From contig NZ_JACEOG010000002.1 of assembly GCF_013868155.1 (NCBI RefSeq), positions 310,001-374,000 on the forward strand: 64,000 bases of DNA, given 5' to 3'. Position numbers and translations under genes: made by a program. The notes beneath the pieces were generated by a model that searched no databases, had not been told where the DNA came from, and worked only from the letters and a program-made list of their open reading frames with translations. Origin of the DNA: Aeromicrobium phoceense. GTDB lineage: Bacteria > Actinomycetota > Actinomycetes > Propionibacteriales > Nocardioidaceae. Shown in pieces: positions 15,157 through 23,727 of this stretch (its first letter is position 1; each line of letters starts with the position of its first letter).

Positions 15157-16859
15157 ACGCCACCCCGCTGCTCGAGGTCACCGACCTGCACGTCGCGTTC
15201 CGCCAGAACAAGGAGGACATCCCCGCCGTCCGCGGTGCGAACCTCACGGTCTACCCCGGTCAGACCGTCGCGATCGTGGGCGAGTCCGGATCGGGCAAGT
15301 CCACCACGGCCCACGCCATCATCGACCTGCTGCCGGGTACCGGCCGGGTCACGGGCGGGTCCATCCTCTTCGAGGGCAAGGACATCGCCCAGTCCAGCAA
15401 GAAGGACATCCTGGCCGTCCGCGGCTCGCGCATCGGCCTGGTGCCCCAGGACCCGATGAGCAACCTGAACCCGCTCGTCAAGGTGGGCAAGCAGATCGCC
15501 GAGGTCCTGGTGGCCAACGACGTGGTCAAGGGCAAGGACGTCGAGCGACGGGTCGTCGAGCTGCTCGAGGAGGCCGGCCTGCCCGACGCCGAGCAGCGTG
15601 CGCGCCAGTACCCGCACGAGTTCAGTGGCGGCATGCGCCAGCGCGCGCTCATCGCGATGGGCCTGGCCGCCCGGCCGAAGCTGCTCATCGCCGACGAGCC
15701 CACCAGCGCGCTCGACGTGACGGTGCAGAAGCAGATCCTGGACCACCTCGACCAGCTGACCGCCGACCTGGGCACCGCGGTGCTGCTGATCACGCACGAC
15801 CTGGGTCTGGCCGCCGAGCGCGCCGACCACCTGGTCGTCATGTACAAGGGCCAGATCGTCGAGTCGGGTCCCGCGCTGGACATCCTTCAGGACCCGCAGC
15901 ACCCCTACTCCAAGCGCCTCATCTCCAGCGCCCCGTCGCTGGCCTCGCAGCGGCTGCTGTCGCAGCAGCGTGCCGAGGTGCGCGAGCAGGCGCAGGAGGT
16001 CGCCGAGGAGCTGGCCGGGGAGGTCGCCCAGCTCGAGTCGGAGTTCGGCGCGGGCTCCGACATCGTGCTCGAGGCCAAGGGCCTGCGGAAGGTGTTCAGC
16101 ATCCCCGGCTCGGCTCCGTGGCGCAAGAACGAGTTCGTCGCCGTCGACGACGTCTCGTTCAAGCTGCCCCGCGGCACCACCACCGCCATCGTGGGCGAGT
16201 CCGGCTCGGGCAAGTCCACGGTCGCGCGCATGGTGCTCGACCTGCTGGAGCCCACGAGCGGCACCGTCGAGTTCGACGGGGTCGACATCTCGACCCTGCG
16301 CACCAAGAAGCAGCAGCTGGCCTTCCGCCGGCAGATGCAGCCGGTGTTCCAGAACCCGTACGCCTCCCTCGACCCGCAGTACACGATCTTCCGGGCGATC
16401 GAGGAGCCGCTGGGCACGCACGGCATGGGCTCGAAGGCCGAGCGGGAGGCGCGGGTCCGCGACCTGCTCGACAAGGTCTCGCTGCCGTGGACCGTCTCGC
16501 AGCGGTTCCCCAACGAGCTCTCCGGCGGCCAGCGTCAGCGCGTCGCGATCGCTCGTGCCCTGGCGCTGCAGCCCGAGGTCGTGATCCTCGACGAGGCCGT
16601 CAGCGCTCTCGACGTGCTGGTCCAGGCGCAGATCCTGTCGCTGCTGGCCGACCTGCAGGCCGAGCTGGGCCTGTCGTACCTGTTCATCACCCACGACCTG
16701 GCGGTCGTGCGCCAGATCGCCGACGACGTGCTGGTGATGGAGCGCGGCAAGCTGGTCGAGCACGCCTCGGTCGACGAGGTCTACAGCAACCCCAAGCAGG
16801 CGTACACGCGCCGGCTGCTCGACGCGATCCCCGGTGGATCCATCGAGCTCTCGCGCTGA
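15153..16859 (+). CDS. Dual-domain oligopeptide ABC transporter ATPase (DppD-DppF fusion)
   Basis: The 568-residue protein contains two complete ABC ATPase domains in one chain. Domain 1 has Walker A GESGSGKST near 43-51, the signature FSGGMRQRALIA and Walker B LLIADEPTSALD. Domain 2 has Walker A near 348-356, the signature LSGGQRQRVAIA and Walker B VVILDEAVSALD. Both carry the oligopeptide transporter C-terminal extension (HPYSKRL; QAYTRRLL). The fusion replaces the separate D and F subunits of classical systems. The operon ends immediately afterwards in a long hairpin. Confidence 0.94.
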   Translation: MNATPLLEVTDLHVAFRQNKEDIPAVRGANLTVYPGQTVAIVGESGSGKSTTAHAIIDLLPGTGRVTGGSILFEGKDIAQSSKKDILAVRGSRIGLVPQDPMSNLNPLVKVGKQIAEVLVANDVVKGKDVERRVVELLEEAGLPDAEQRARQYPHEFSGGMRQRALIAMGLAARPKLLIADEPTSALDVTVQKQILDHLDQLTADLGTAVLLITHDLGLAAERADHLVVMYKGQIVESGPALDILQDPQHPYSKRLISSAPSLASQRLLSQQRAEVREQAQEVAEELAGEVAQLESEFGAGSDIVLEAKGLRKVFSIPGSAPWRKNEFVAVDDVSFKLPRGTTTAIVGESGSGKSTVARMVLDLLEPTSGTVEFDGVDISTLRTKKQQLAFRRQMQPVFQNPYASLDPQYTIFRAIEEPLGTHGMGSKAEREARVRDLLDKVSLPWTVSQRFPNELSGGQRQRVAIARALALQPEVVILDEAVSALDVLVQAQILSLLADLQAELGLSYLFITHDLAVVRQIADDVLVMERGKLVEHASVDEVYSNPKQAYTRRLLDAIPGGSIELSR

Positions 16860-16873
16860 TCGCGCGGACACCT

Positions 16874-16913
16874 CACCGCGGGTGGTGGGCCTGAGGGCCT
16901 ACCACCCGCGGTG
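16874..16913 (+). terminator. Terminator hairpin at the end of the ABC importer operon
   Basis: CACCGCGGGTGGT at 16874-16886 pairs with ACCACCCGCGGTG at 16901-16913. The stem extends by GGGCC with GGCCT (one G.T pair), leaving a 4-base loop. TCGTCTCC follows. The position is 14 bases after the ATPase stop. Confidence 0.75.
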
Positions 16914-16937
16914 TCGTCTCCGATGTGGGGGTTCGTG

Positions 16938-16966
16938 TTGACTCCTTCGAACAGGTGTTCGATCAT
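16938..16966 (+). promoter_or_regulatory. SOS promoter of imuA: LexA box between -35 and -10
   Basis: TTGACT (16938-16943) and GATCAT (16961-16966) are 17 bases apart. The spacer holds TCGAACAGGTGTTCGA (16947-16962), a perfect match to the actinobacterial/Gram-positive SOS box TCGAAC-N4-GTTCGA. The -10 ends six bases before the GTG of imuA. LexA bound here would block RNA polymerase, so the mutasome should be induced by DNA damage. Confidence 0.88.
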
Positions 16967-16972
16967 GGAGGG

Positions 16973-17656
16973 GTGAGTCTCGCCGTCCCTCCTGCCGCCT
17001 TGGTCGATGACCTGCGGGCCAAGATCGGCCGGATGCAGGGACGTCCGTCGGTGCTGTCGATGCCCACGCATCCGGCGCTGTCGGGACTGCTGGCGCTGCA
17101 GCCCGGTGGCAGCTACGCGGTCGACTCCACCAGCCTGGCCCTGCTGCTGATGGCGGGCCCGTCCCGCGACGGCGCCTGGTGCGCGATGGTCGGCAGCGAC
17201 CAGGTCGGCTTCGAAGCCGCGGCCGAGGTGGGGGTCGACCTCGATCGCACCGTGTGGGTGCCCGACGTGGGCACCGACCCGGCCTCGGTGCTGGGTGCGC
17301 TGGTCGACGCGGTCGGCGTGGTGATGGTCGACCGGGTCACACTGCCCGAGCGCGAGGTCGCCCGGCTGAGGGCCCGGCTGCACCGGCGCCAGGGCGTCCT
17401 CGTGGCCGTGGGGGACTGGCCGCGGGCCGATGCCCGGCTGCGCCTGCGCGACACGGTCTGGGCGGGTCCCCAGGACGGGCACGGGCACCTGGTGGCGCGC
17501 CAGGCCACCGTCGAGGTCGAGCGCGGGGGCCGTGTCACGGGCTCGCGTCGGCTGTGGTTCCCCAGCCGCGAGCTGCGCGTGGCCCCGGTCGCCCTCGGCC
17601 GGTCGGCGGACCGTGACTCCCGCCTCGGGTCGTCGATGGAGCAGGTGGCGGGCTGA
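16973..17656 (+). CDS. imuA: ImuA'-like SOS mutagenesis protein
   Basis: The 227-residue protein matches the actinobacterial ImuA' pattern: a RecA-related but reduced protein with RPSVLSMPTHPALSGLLALQ at the start, AWCAMVGSDQVGFEAAAEVG in the core and a basic C-terminus. ImuA' works with ImuB and DnaE2 in translesion synthesis. The assignment rests on gene position and the SOS box more than on motifs, because no Walker A is retained. GTG at 16973 was chosen because the -10 ends six bases upstream. The stop codon overlaps the imuB start by one base. Confidence 0.78.
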   Translation: MSLAVPPAALVDDLRAKIGRMQGRPSVLSMPTHPALSGLLALQPGGSYAVDSTSLALLLMAGPSRDGAWCAMVGSDQVGFEAAAEVGVDLDRTVWVPDVGTDPASVLGALVDAVGVVMVDRVTLPEREVARLRARLHRRQGVLVAVGDWPRADARLRLRDTVWAGPQDGHGHLVARQATVEVERGGRVTGSRRLWFPSRELRVAPVALGRSADRDSRLGSSMEQVAG

Positions 17657-19227
17657 TGCGCACGATGGTGGTGTGGGTGCCCGACTGGCCGGCGCTCGTG
17701 CACCAGGGCGAGCTGGCCGAGGCGGCGCGCGGCGGTGGCGAGCCCTCGCCCGCGCTGGCGGTGTTCGACAAGGGCGTGGTGCTGGCCTGCACGCCCGCGG
17801 CGCGCGCGCTCGGCGTGCGCCGGGGGATGCGTCGCCGCGACGCCCAGTCGCGCTGCCCCGACCTGGTGGTCTGCGACCACCGCCCCGAGGTGGACGCCCG
17901 CGCCTTCGAGCAGGTCGTCACCACGCTGGAGGAGCTCAGCCCCGGCGTGGCACCCCTGCGGCCGGGCCTGTGTGCGCTGTCGGTGCCCGAGCGGTACTAC
18001 GGCGGCGAGCCCGAGGCGGTCGCGGTGATGGCCGAGCACCTCGTCGGGCTCGGGGTGTGGGACGTGCGCTTCGGCATCGCCGACGGCGTCTTCGTCGCCG
18101 AGCTGGCCGCACGCCGGGCCCCGGCGCAGGACAGCGTGATCGTGGCGCCCGGCGGCAACGTCGACTTCCTGCGCGACCTGCCCGTGGAGGTGCTGGAGGT
18201 GCCGGCCCCCGCGGGCCCGGCCGCGCCCGGACTCGACCTCGTCACGGTGCTGCGCCGGCTGGGGATCCGCCGGGTGGGGGAGTTCGCGGCGCTGCCCGCT
18301 CCCGACGTGCTGGCCCGCTTCGGCGCTCACGGGGCCCTGATGCACCGCTGGTCCCGGGGCGAGGAGGTGCGCCGCATCTCGCGTCGCACCCCGCCGCCCG
18401 AGCTGGTGGCGTCGGTGGGCTTCGAGCCGGCGCTGGAGCGCGCCGATGCGGTGGTCTTCAGCGCGCGCCAGACCGTGGAGGACTTCGTCCGCCGGCTCGA
18501 CGCGGCGGGCCTGGTCTGCTCCACCCTGCGGATCGAGGTGGACGCCGAGGTGGCGGGGGAGCCCCGGGTGTCCAGCCGGCTGTGGCGCCACCCCCGGTGG
18601 TTCGGGTCGGTCGACGTGCTCGACCGCGTCCGGTGGCAGCTGTCGGCCGCCCCTCCCGGCGGGCCCGTCGTGGCGGTGCGCTGCGTCCCGGGCGAGGTCG
18701 GGCCCCCCGGCAAGCATGCCGAGAGCCTGTTCGGGGGCGGGCCCGACGACCAGGTGGAGCGGTCGGTGGCGCGGGTCCAGGCGCTGGTGGGCCCCGAGGG
18801 GGTCCGCTCGGTCGGGGTGCAGGGCGGCCGGGGACCGTCCGACCGCCGGCTGTCGGCCGCGTGGGGCGAGCGTCCCGTCGCCCAGCGGCCCCGCGACCGG
18901 CCGTGGCCGGGCAGCGTGCCGCCGCCGGCGCCGGCCACGGTGTTCGCCGAGCCCGCGCCCGCGCAGGTGGTGGGCGCCGAGGGGATGCCGGTCAGCGTCA
19001 GCGGGCGGGGCGCGCTGTCCGGACGGCCGGCGCGCTTCCGGGCCGGCGTCGACGCCGCCTGGCAGCCCGTGGCGGCCTGGGCCGGGCCGTGGCCGGTCGA
19101 CGAGCACTGGTGGGACGAGGCCGCCGCCCGGCGCGTCGCCCGCTTCCAGGTCGTCGGCGTCGACGGCAGCGCCTGGCTCATGGTCGTCGAGAACGGCCAC
19201 TGGTGGACCGAGGCCCGCTATGACTGA
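17656..19227 (+). CDS. imuB: ImuB, Y-family polymerase-like mutasome hub
   Basis: ImuB is a catalytically dead Y-family polymerase homologue that bridges DnaE2 to the sliding clamp during DNA-damage-induced mutagenesis. The 523-residue protein starts MVVWVPDWPAL, has the Y-family palm and finger pattern (ARALGVRRGMRRRDAQSRCPD) and a helix-hairpin-helix region (LRRLGIRRVGEFAALP). The acidic pair that forms the active site in DinB (SIDEAFLD) is replaced by GLCALSVPE, which agrees with inactivity. The C-terminal region is proline- and arginine-rich. It is coupled to imuA by a one-base overlap. Confidence 0.9.
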   Translation: MRTMVVWVPDWPALVHQGELAEAARGGGEPSPALAVFDKGVVLACTPAARALGVRRGMRRRDAQSRCPDLVVCDHRPEVDARAFEQVVTTLEELSPGVAPLRPGLCALSVPERYYGGEPEAVAVMAEHLVGLGVWDVRFGIADGVFVAELAARRAPAQDSVIVAPGGNVDFLRDLPVEVLEVPAPAGPAAPGLDLVTVLRRLGIRRVGEFAALPAPDVLARFGAHGALMHRWSRGEEVRRISRRTPPPELVASVGFEPALERADAVVFSARQTVEDFVRRLDAAGLVCSTLRIEVDAEVAGEPRVSSRLWRHPRWFGSVDVLDRVRWQLSAAPPGGPVVAVRCVPGEVGPPGKHAESLFGGGPDDQVERSVARVQALVGPEGVRSVGVQGGRGPSDRRLSAAWGERPVAQRPRDRPWPGSVPPPAPATVFAEPAPAQVVGAEGMPVSVSGRGALSGRPARFRAGVDAAWQPVAAWAGPWPVDEHWWDEAAARRVARFQVVGVDGSAWLMVVENGHWWTEARYD

Positions 19228-19263
19228 CCGGGTCGGCGGTGGGCTCGCGGGAGGGTCGGGAGC

Positions 19264-19376
19264 GGTGGTTTCGATACGCGGCTCCTTCGTCGCCTGCTAC
19301 TCAACCACCGGGCGCGCTGCCGGTGATCGAGTGACGGCGAGCGCAGCGAGACGTCGTATCGAGATCATGGTGGTCC
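19264..19376. repeat. Head-to-head pair of REP-like palindromic units between imuB and dnaE2
   Basis: Unit 1 (19264-19309) is bounded by GGTGGTT and AACCACC and contains TCGATACG near its left end. Unit 2 (19322-19376), read on the other strand, begins GGACCACC, contains CTCGATACG in a similar place and ends GATCACC. The two therefore face opposite ways across a 12-base spacer. I recall similar TCGATACG-bearing palindromes scattered in actinobacterial genomes. Unit 2 ends four bases before the dnaE2 ATG and occupies its ribosome binding site region. Confidence 0.7.
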
Positions 19377-19380
19377 ACTG

Positions 19381-22300
19381 ATGGGCTGGAACAACCCCGA
19401 CATCTCGTGGCGTGAGCTGGAGGCGCGGCTGTCGGGCCGGTGGCGCGACCCCGCGCAGCCGCTGCCCGACGGCGGCGACGGTCCGGCGTTCTCGCGCAAG
19501 CGCGGCGCGTACCAGGCCCCCGAGGTGCCCGCCGCGCCCGATGCGGTGGTCCCGTACGCCGAGCTGCACTGCCACAGCAACCACAGCTTCCTCGACGGGG
19601 CGAGCCACCCCGAGGAGCTCGTGCGCGAAGCGGTGCACCTGGGGCTGTCGGCCCTCGCGCTCACCGACCACGACGGCTTCAGCGGCGCGGCCCGGTTCGC
19701 CGAGGCGGCCCAGCTGCACGGCCTCCGCACGGTCTACGGCGCCGAGCTGTCGCTGGGCCTGCCCGGGCCGCAGAACGGCGTCCCCGATCCCGAGGGCGAC
19801 CACCTGCTGGTGCTGGCGCGCGGCGTTCAGGGCTACCACGCGCTGGCCTCGGCGATCACCGAGGCGAACCTCGCGGGCGACGAGAAGGGCCGGCCGGTCT
19901 ACGACCTGCCCGAGCTGGCCGAGCGGGGCCGCGACCAGTGGGTCGTGCTCACGGGGTGCCGCAAGGGCTGGGTCCGGCGCGAGGGCATCGCGGGCCTGCA
20001 CAGGCTCGTCGACCTGTTCGGGGCCGAGCACGTGGTCGTCGAGCTGACCGACCACGGGGGGCCCGGCGACGGACCCGCCAACGACGCGCTGGCCGGGTGG
20101 GCCGCCGACCTCGGCCTGCCCACCGTCGCCACGGGCAACGTCCACGCGGCCCGGCCCGCCGACGCCCGGCTGGCCCAGGCCTTCGCCGCGGTCCGGGCGC
20201 GCCGCAGCCTGGCCGAGCTCGACGGCTGGCTCGCCCCGCCGGCGTTCCTGCGCTCCGGTGCCGAGATGGCCCAGCGGTTCGCGCGGTGGCCCGGGGCGGT
20301 GGCCCGCTCGGTCGAGATCGCCGACGCGTGTGGCTTCGACCTGCGCAAGGCCCCGCCGCGGCTGCCCAAGCAGCAGGTGCCCCGGGGGCCCACGCCGATG
20401 ACGTGGCTGCGCGAGCTCGTGCGTCGCGGCGCCGACCGCCTCTACGCCGCCGACCGCGACACCGCCGAGGCCCGGCTCCAGCGCGAGCTGGCGGTCATCG
20501 AGGAGAAGGACTTCGCCGGCTACTTCCTCATCGTCCACGACATCGTGGCGTTCGCCCGCAGTCGCGGGATCCTGTGCCAGGGCCGGGGCTCGGCGGCCAA
20601 CTCCGCGGTCTGCTACGCCCTCGAGATCACGGCGGTCGACTCGATCAAGTACGGCCTGCCCTTCGAGCGCTTCCTGTCGGCCACCCGCGACGAGGAGCCC
20701 GACATCGACGTGGACTTCGACTCCGACCGGCGCGAGGAGGTGATCCAGTGGGTCTACGAGAAGTACGGCCGCCGCAACGCCGCCCAGGTCTGCAACGTCA
20801 TCAGCTACCGGCCCAAATCGGCCGTGCGCGACATGGCCCGGGCCCTGGGCCACTCGGTGGGCCAGCAGGACGCCTGGAGCAAGCGGATCGACTCGTGGTC
20901 GTCCGTCCGCACCGACGCCCCCGAGCAGGAGGCCGACGCGATCCCCGAGCCGGTGGTGCGCCTGGCCGAGCAGGCGATGAAGTCCCCGCGCCACCTGGGC
21001 ATCCACTCCGGCGGCATGGTGCTCACCGAGCGTCCCGTCGGCGAGGTCGTCCCGATCGAGCGCGCCCGGATGGAGGGCCGCACCGTGCTGCAGTGGGACA
21101 AGGACGACTGCGCCTACATGGGCCTGGTCAAGTTCGACCTGCTCGGGCTGGGGATGCTCGGCGCCATCCAGCACACCTTCGACATCGTCGCCGAGCGCGT
21201 CGGCGAGCGGTGGAGCCTGGCCACGATGCCCAAGGAGGAGCAGGGCGTCTACGACATGCTGTGCCGGGCCGACTCGATCGGGGTGTTCCAGGTCGAGAGC
21301 CGGGCCCAGATCGGCACCCTGCCGCGGCTGCGGCCGCGCCGGTTCTACGAGCTGGTCATCGAGATCGCGCTGATCCGCCCGGGCCCGATCCAGGGCGGCG
21401 CCGTGCACCCCTACATCCGGCGCAAGCTCGGCGAGGAGCCGATCACGTACCCGCACCCGGTGCTCGAGCCCGTGCTGGAGCGCACGCTGGGGGTCCCGCT
21501 GTTCCAGGAGCAGCTCATGCAGATCGCGATGGTGCTCGGCGGCTGCACCGGCGACGAGGCCGACCTGCTGCGCCGGGCCATGGGGTCCAAGCGGGGGATC
21601 GAGAAGATCGACCGTCTCCGCGACCAGCTGTACCGGGGGATGGCCGAGAAGGGGATCACCGGCGACCTCGCCGACGACATCTACGGGCGGATCCAGGCGT
21701 TCGCGAACTTCGGGTTCGCCGAGAGCCACGCGATCAGCTTCGCGCTGCTGGTCTACGCCAGCAGCTGGCTCAAGCTGCACCACCCGGCGGCGTTCCTGGC
21801 CGGACTGCTGCGCGCCCAGCCGATGGGGTTCTACTCGCCGCAGTCGCTCGTGGCCGACGCGCGCCGCCACGGGGTCGAGGTCCGCCGTCCCGACATCGTG
21901 CGGTCGGGCGTCCACGCCGACCTCGAGCCGCTCGGCGACCCGACCGGTCCCACCGGCCGCGCGTCGTGCGCGCATCCTGAGCAGCCGCCGGTGGGGGAGT
22001 TCGACCCCTCCGCCGCCCCCGACTTCGCCAATCACCGGCGCGACGGTCACCACGCGGTGCGCCTCGGGCTGACCTCGGTGCAGGGGATCGGCTCGGCCGA
22101 CGCCGAGCGGATCGTGGCCGCGCGCGAGGAGCGCCCCTTCGCCGACATGGCCGACGTGGTGCGGCGGTGCGGTCTCACCCGGGCCCAGCAGGAGCAGCTG
22201 GCCACCGCCGGCGCCTTCGACGACTTCGGCCTCACCCGGCGCCAGGCGATCTGGAACGCGGGCTACACCGACGGCCAGGACAGGCTGCCGGGCACGGCCA

Positions 22301-22752
22301 TCGTGGCGCCGCCGCCGATGCTGCCGGGGATGAGCGACGTCGAGCTGACGCTCGCCGACCTCGAGTCGACGAAGATCTCGCCGAGCGAGCACCCGTTCGC
22401 CCACCTGCGCGCCATGCTCGACGCCGCAGGAATCCTGGCGGTGAGCTCCTTGGCCGATCACGAATCGGACCGCAGGATCAGGGTGGCAGGACTGATCACC
22501 CACCGCCAGCGGCCGTACACCGCCGGGGGCGTCACGTTCCTCAACCTCGAGGACGAGACCGGGATGCTCAACGTGGTGGTGTTCGACGCCGTGTGGCAGC
22601 GGCACCGCACCGTGGCGCGGTCCAGCGCCGCCGTGGTGATCCGCGGCCGCCTCGAACACCAGCAGGGCGCGGTCAACCTCGTCGCCGAGACCCTCGAGCG
22701 GCTGATCGACCCGGCGGTGCCGAGCGGCCACCGGTCCCGCGACTATCGCTGA
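19381..22752 (+). CDS. dnaE2: Error-prone DNA polymerase III alpha subunit DnaE2
   Basis: DnaE2 is the catalytic polymerase of the SOS mutasome with ImuA' and ImuB. The 1123-residue chain has an N-terminal PHP domain (ELHCHSNHSFLDGA, ALTDHDG), the polymerase active-site aspartates in PDIDVDFD (441-447), and the finger segment RRAMGSKRGIEKI. An HhH pair and an OB-fold domain follow near the C-terminus (GLITHRQRPYTAGGVTFLNL). Length and motifs match DnaE2 rather than the replicative DnaE1. The ATG at 19381 has no ribosome binding site, because a palindromic repeat ends four bases upstream. It is presumably read from the imuA SOS promoter. Confidence 0.95.
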   Translation: MGWNNPDISWRELEARLSGRWRDPAQPLPDGGDGPAFSRKRGAYQAPEVPAAPDAVVPYAELHCHSNHSFLDGASHPEELVREAVHLGLSALALTDHDGFSGAARFAEAAQLHGLRTVYGAELSLGLPGPQNGVPDPEGDHLLVLARGVQGYHALASAITEANLAGDEKGRPVYDLPELAERGRDQWVVLTGCRKGWVRREGIAGLHRLVDLFGAEHVVVELTDHGGPGDGPANDALAGWAADLGLPTVATGNVHAARPADARLAQAFAAVRARRSLAELDGWLAPPAFLRSGAEMAQRFARWPGAVARSVEIADACGFDLRKAPPRLPKQQVPRGPTPMTWLRELVRRGADRLYAADRDTAEARLQRELAVIEEKDFAGYFLIVHDIVAFARSRGILCQGRGSAANSAVCYALEITAVDSIKYGLPFERFLSATRDEEPDIDVDFDSDRREEVIQWVYEKYGRRNAAQVCNVISYRPKSAVRDMARALGHSVGQQDAWSKRIDSWSSVRTDAPEQEADAIPEPVVRLAEQAMKSPRHLGIHSGGMVLTERPVGEVVPIERARMEGRTVLQWDKDDCAYMGLVKFDLLGLGMLGAIQHTFDIVAERVGERWSLATMPKEEQGVYDMLCRADSIGVFQVESRAQIGTLPRLRPRRFYELVIEIALIRPGPIQGGAVHPYIRRKLGEEPITYPHPVLEPVLERTLGVPLFQEQLMQIAMVLGGCTGDEADLLRRAMGSKRGIEKIDRLRDQLYRGMAEKGITGDLADDIYGRIQAFANFGFAESHAISFALLVYASSWLKLHHPAAFLAGLLRAQPMGFYSPQSLVADARRHGVEVRRPDIVRSGVHADLEPLGDPTGPTGRASCAHPEQPPVGEFDPSAAPDFANHRRDGHHAVRLGLTSVQGIGSADAERIVAAREERPFADMADVVRRCGLTRAQQEQLATAGAFDDFGLTRRQAIWNAGYTDGQDRLPGTAIVAPPPMLPGMSDVELTLADLESTKISPSEHPFAHLRAMLDAAGILAVSSLADHESDRRIRVAGLITHRQRPYTAGGVTFLNLEDETGMLNVVVFDAVWQRHRTVARSSAAVVIRGRLEHQQGAVNLVAETLERLIDPAVPSGHRSRDYR

Positions 22753-22761
22753 GTGCTCGCC

Positions 22762-22767
22762 TAGGGT
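22762..22767 (+). promoter_or_regulatory. -10 element TAGGGT of a leaderless gene
   Basis: TAGGGT ends seven bases before the ATG at 22775. Confidence 0.45.
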
Positions 22768-22774
22768 CGGGTCC

Positions 22775-23662
22775 ATGGACATCCGCAGACTGACCGAGGA
22801 CGACCGCGACGCGCTGGTCGCCGTGCGACTTCCGGCGTTCGGGACGGCGACGCTGGGTGGCGACCGGGTCGAGGACCCGGCGTACGAGCGTTGGGGGCTG
22901 TTCATCGACGGGCGTCTCGCGGCCACCACCACGCGCAAGCCGTACGCCTCGTGGTTCGGAGGGCGCGAGGTGCCGACGTGCGGCGTCGGCGGCGTCGCGA
23001 TCGCGCCGGAGTTCCGCGGGCGCGGCCTGCTGCGTCCGCTCATGGAGCGCCTGCACGACGACGCCCGGTCGCAGGGTGACGTCGTCGCGACGCTGTTCGC
23101 CAGCGCCCCCGGGATCTACGCGAGCCTGGGGTACCGGACGGTCGGCGCGATGGACACGATCGAGGTCGACGCGTCCACCCTGCACCGGTTCGAGCGGCGG
23201 CACGAGCTGCGACGGGCGACCACGGACGACGTGCCGACGCTCCAGCGGATCTACGCCGAGTGGGCGAGTCGCCATGACGGTCCGCTCACCCGCACGTCGG
23301 TGGAGTTCGACCACGACGCGTGGCTGGACGACGCCACGGGTGTCACGCTGGCGCTCGACGAGGGCGGTCGTGCCGTCGCGTACGGCGCCTGGAACCGGTC
23401 CGCGGGGGTCGGCGGGGACGCCCACGTCGAGGTCGAGGACCTCGTGTGGACCGACGACGCGGCGCGCGACTCGCTGCTGTGGATGTTCGGCACCTTCTCG
23501 AGCGTGACCCCGACGATCCGCTTCGACACCTCGGGCACCGAGCTGACGGACGTCCTGCCCGAGCACCGCGTGCGCGAGCACCGTCCCTACGACCTGCTCG
23601 TCCTGCAGCCCGAGGCGTTCGAGCCGCCGTCGGGCCCGGTGCTCATCCGCGACTACTTCTGA
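22775..23662 (+). CDS. Eis-like GNAT N-acetyltransferase
   Basis: The 295-residue protein has the tandem-GNAT arrangement of the Eis family. The first domain carries the acetyl-CoA loop APEFRGRGLLRPLMERL and the strand LFASAPGIYASLGYRTVG; a second, degenerate GNAT half spans about 145-270. It is shorter than mycobacterial Eis (about 400 residues) and appears to lack the sterol-carrier-like C-terminal domain. Eis relatives acetylate lysines or aminoglycosides at many amines, but the substrate here is unknown. It appears to be a single leaderless gene between dnaE2 and the NAD operon. Confidence 0.8.
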   Translation: MDIRRLTEDDRDALVAVRLPAFGTATLGGDRVEDPAYERWGLFIDGRLAATTTRKPYASWFGGREVPTCGVGGVAIAPEFRGRGLLRPLMERLHDDARSQGDVVATLFASAPGIYASLGYRTVGAMDTIEVDASTLHRFERRHELRRATTDDVPTLQRIYAEWASRHDGPLTRTSVEFDHDAWLDDATGVTLALDEGGRAVAYGAWNRSAGVGGDAHVEVEDLVWTDDAARDSLLWMFGTFSSVTPTIRFDTSGTELTDVLPEHRVREHRPYDLLVLQPEAFEPPSGPVLIRDYF

Positions 23663-23671
23663 GACTTAGGG

Positions 23672-23716
23672 TTGACATGACCATAACCACCCCTTAGTGT
23701 CGCACTGACCCTAAGG
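23672..23716 (+). promoter_or_regulatory. NAD operon promoter with candidate NrtR operator
   Basis: A consensus -35 TTGACA (23672-23677), a 17-base spacer and -10 TAGTGT (23695-23700) are visible. CCTTAGTGTC (23692-23701) and GACCCTAAGG (23707-23716) form an inverted repeat with nine of ten positions matching around a 5-base centre. It covers the -10 element, and its last bases are part of the AAGGAGGT ribosome binding site. A further half-site, CTTAGGGT, lies at 23665-23672. Autoregulation by NrtR is the obvious reading. Confidence 0.7.
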
Positions 23717-23727
23717 AGGTGGGTGTG

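Noticed and set aside
19297-23043. 1248-residue minus-strand open frame
   Set aside because: It is the antisense shadow of dnaE2; no homology pattern and a repetitive Arg/Glu/Val-rich composition.
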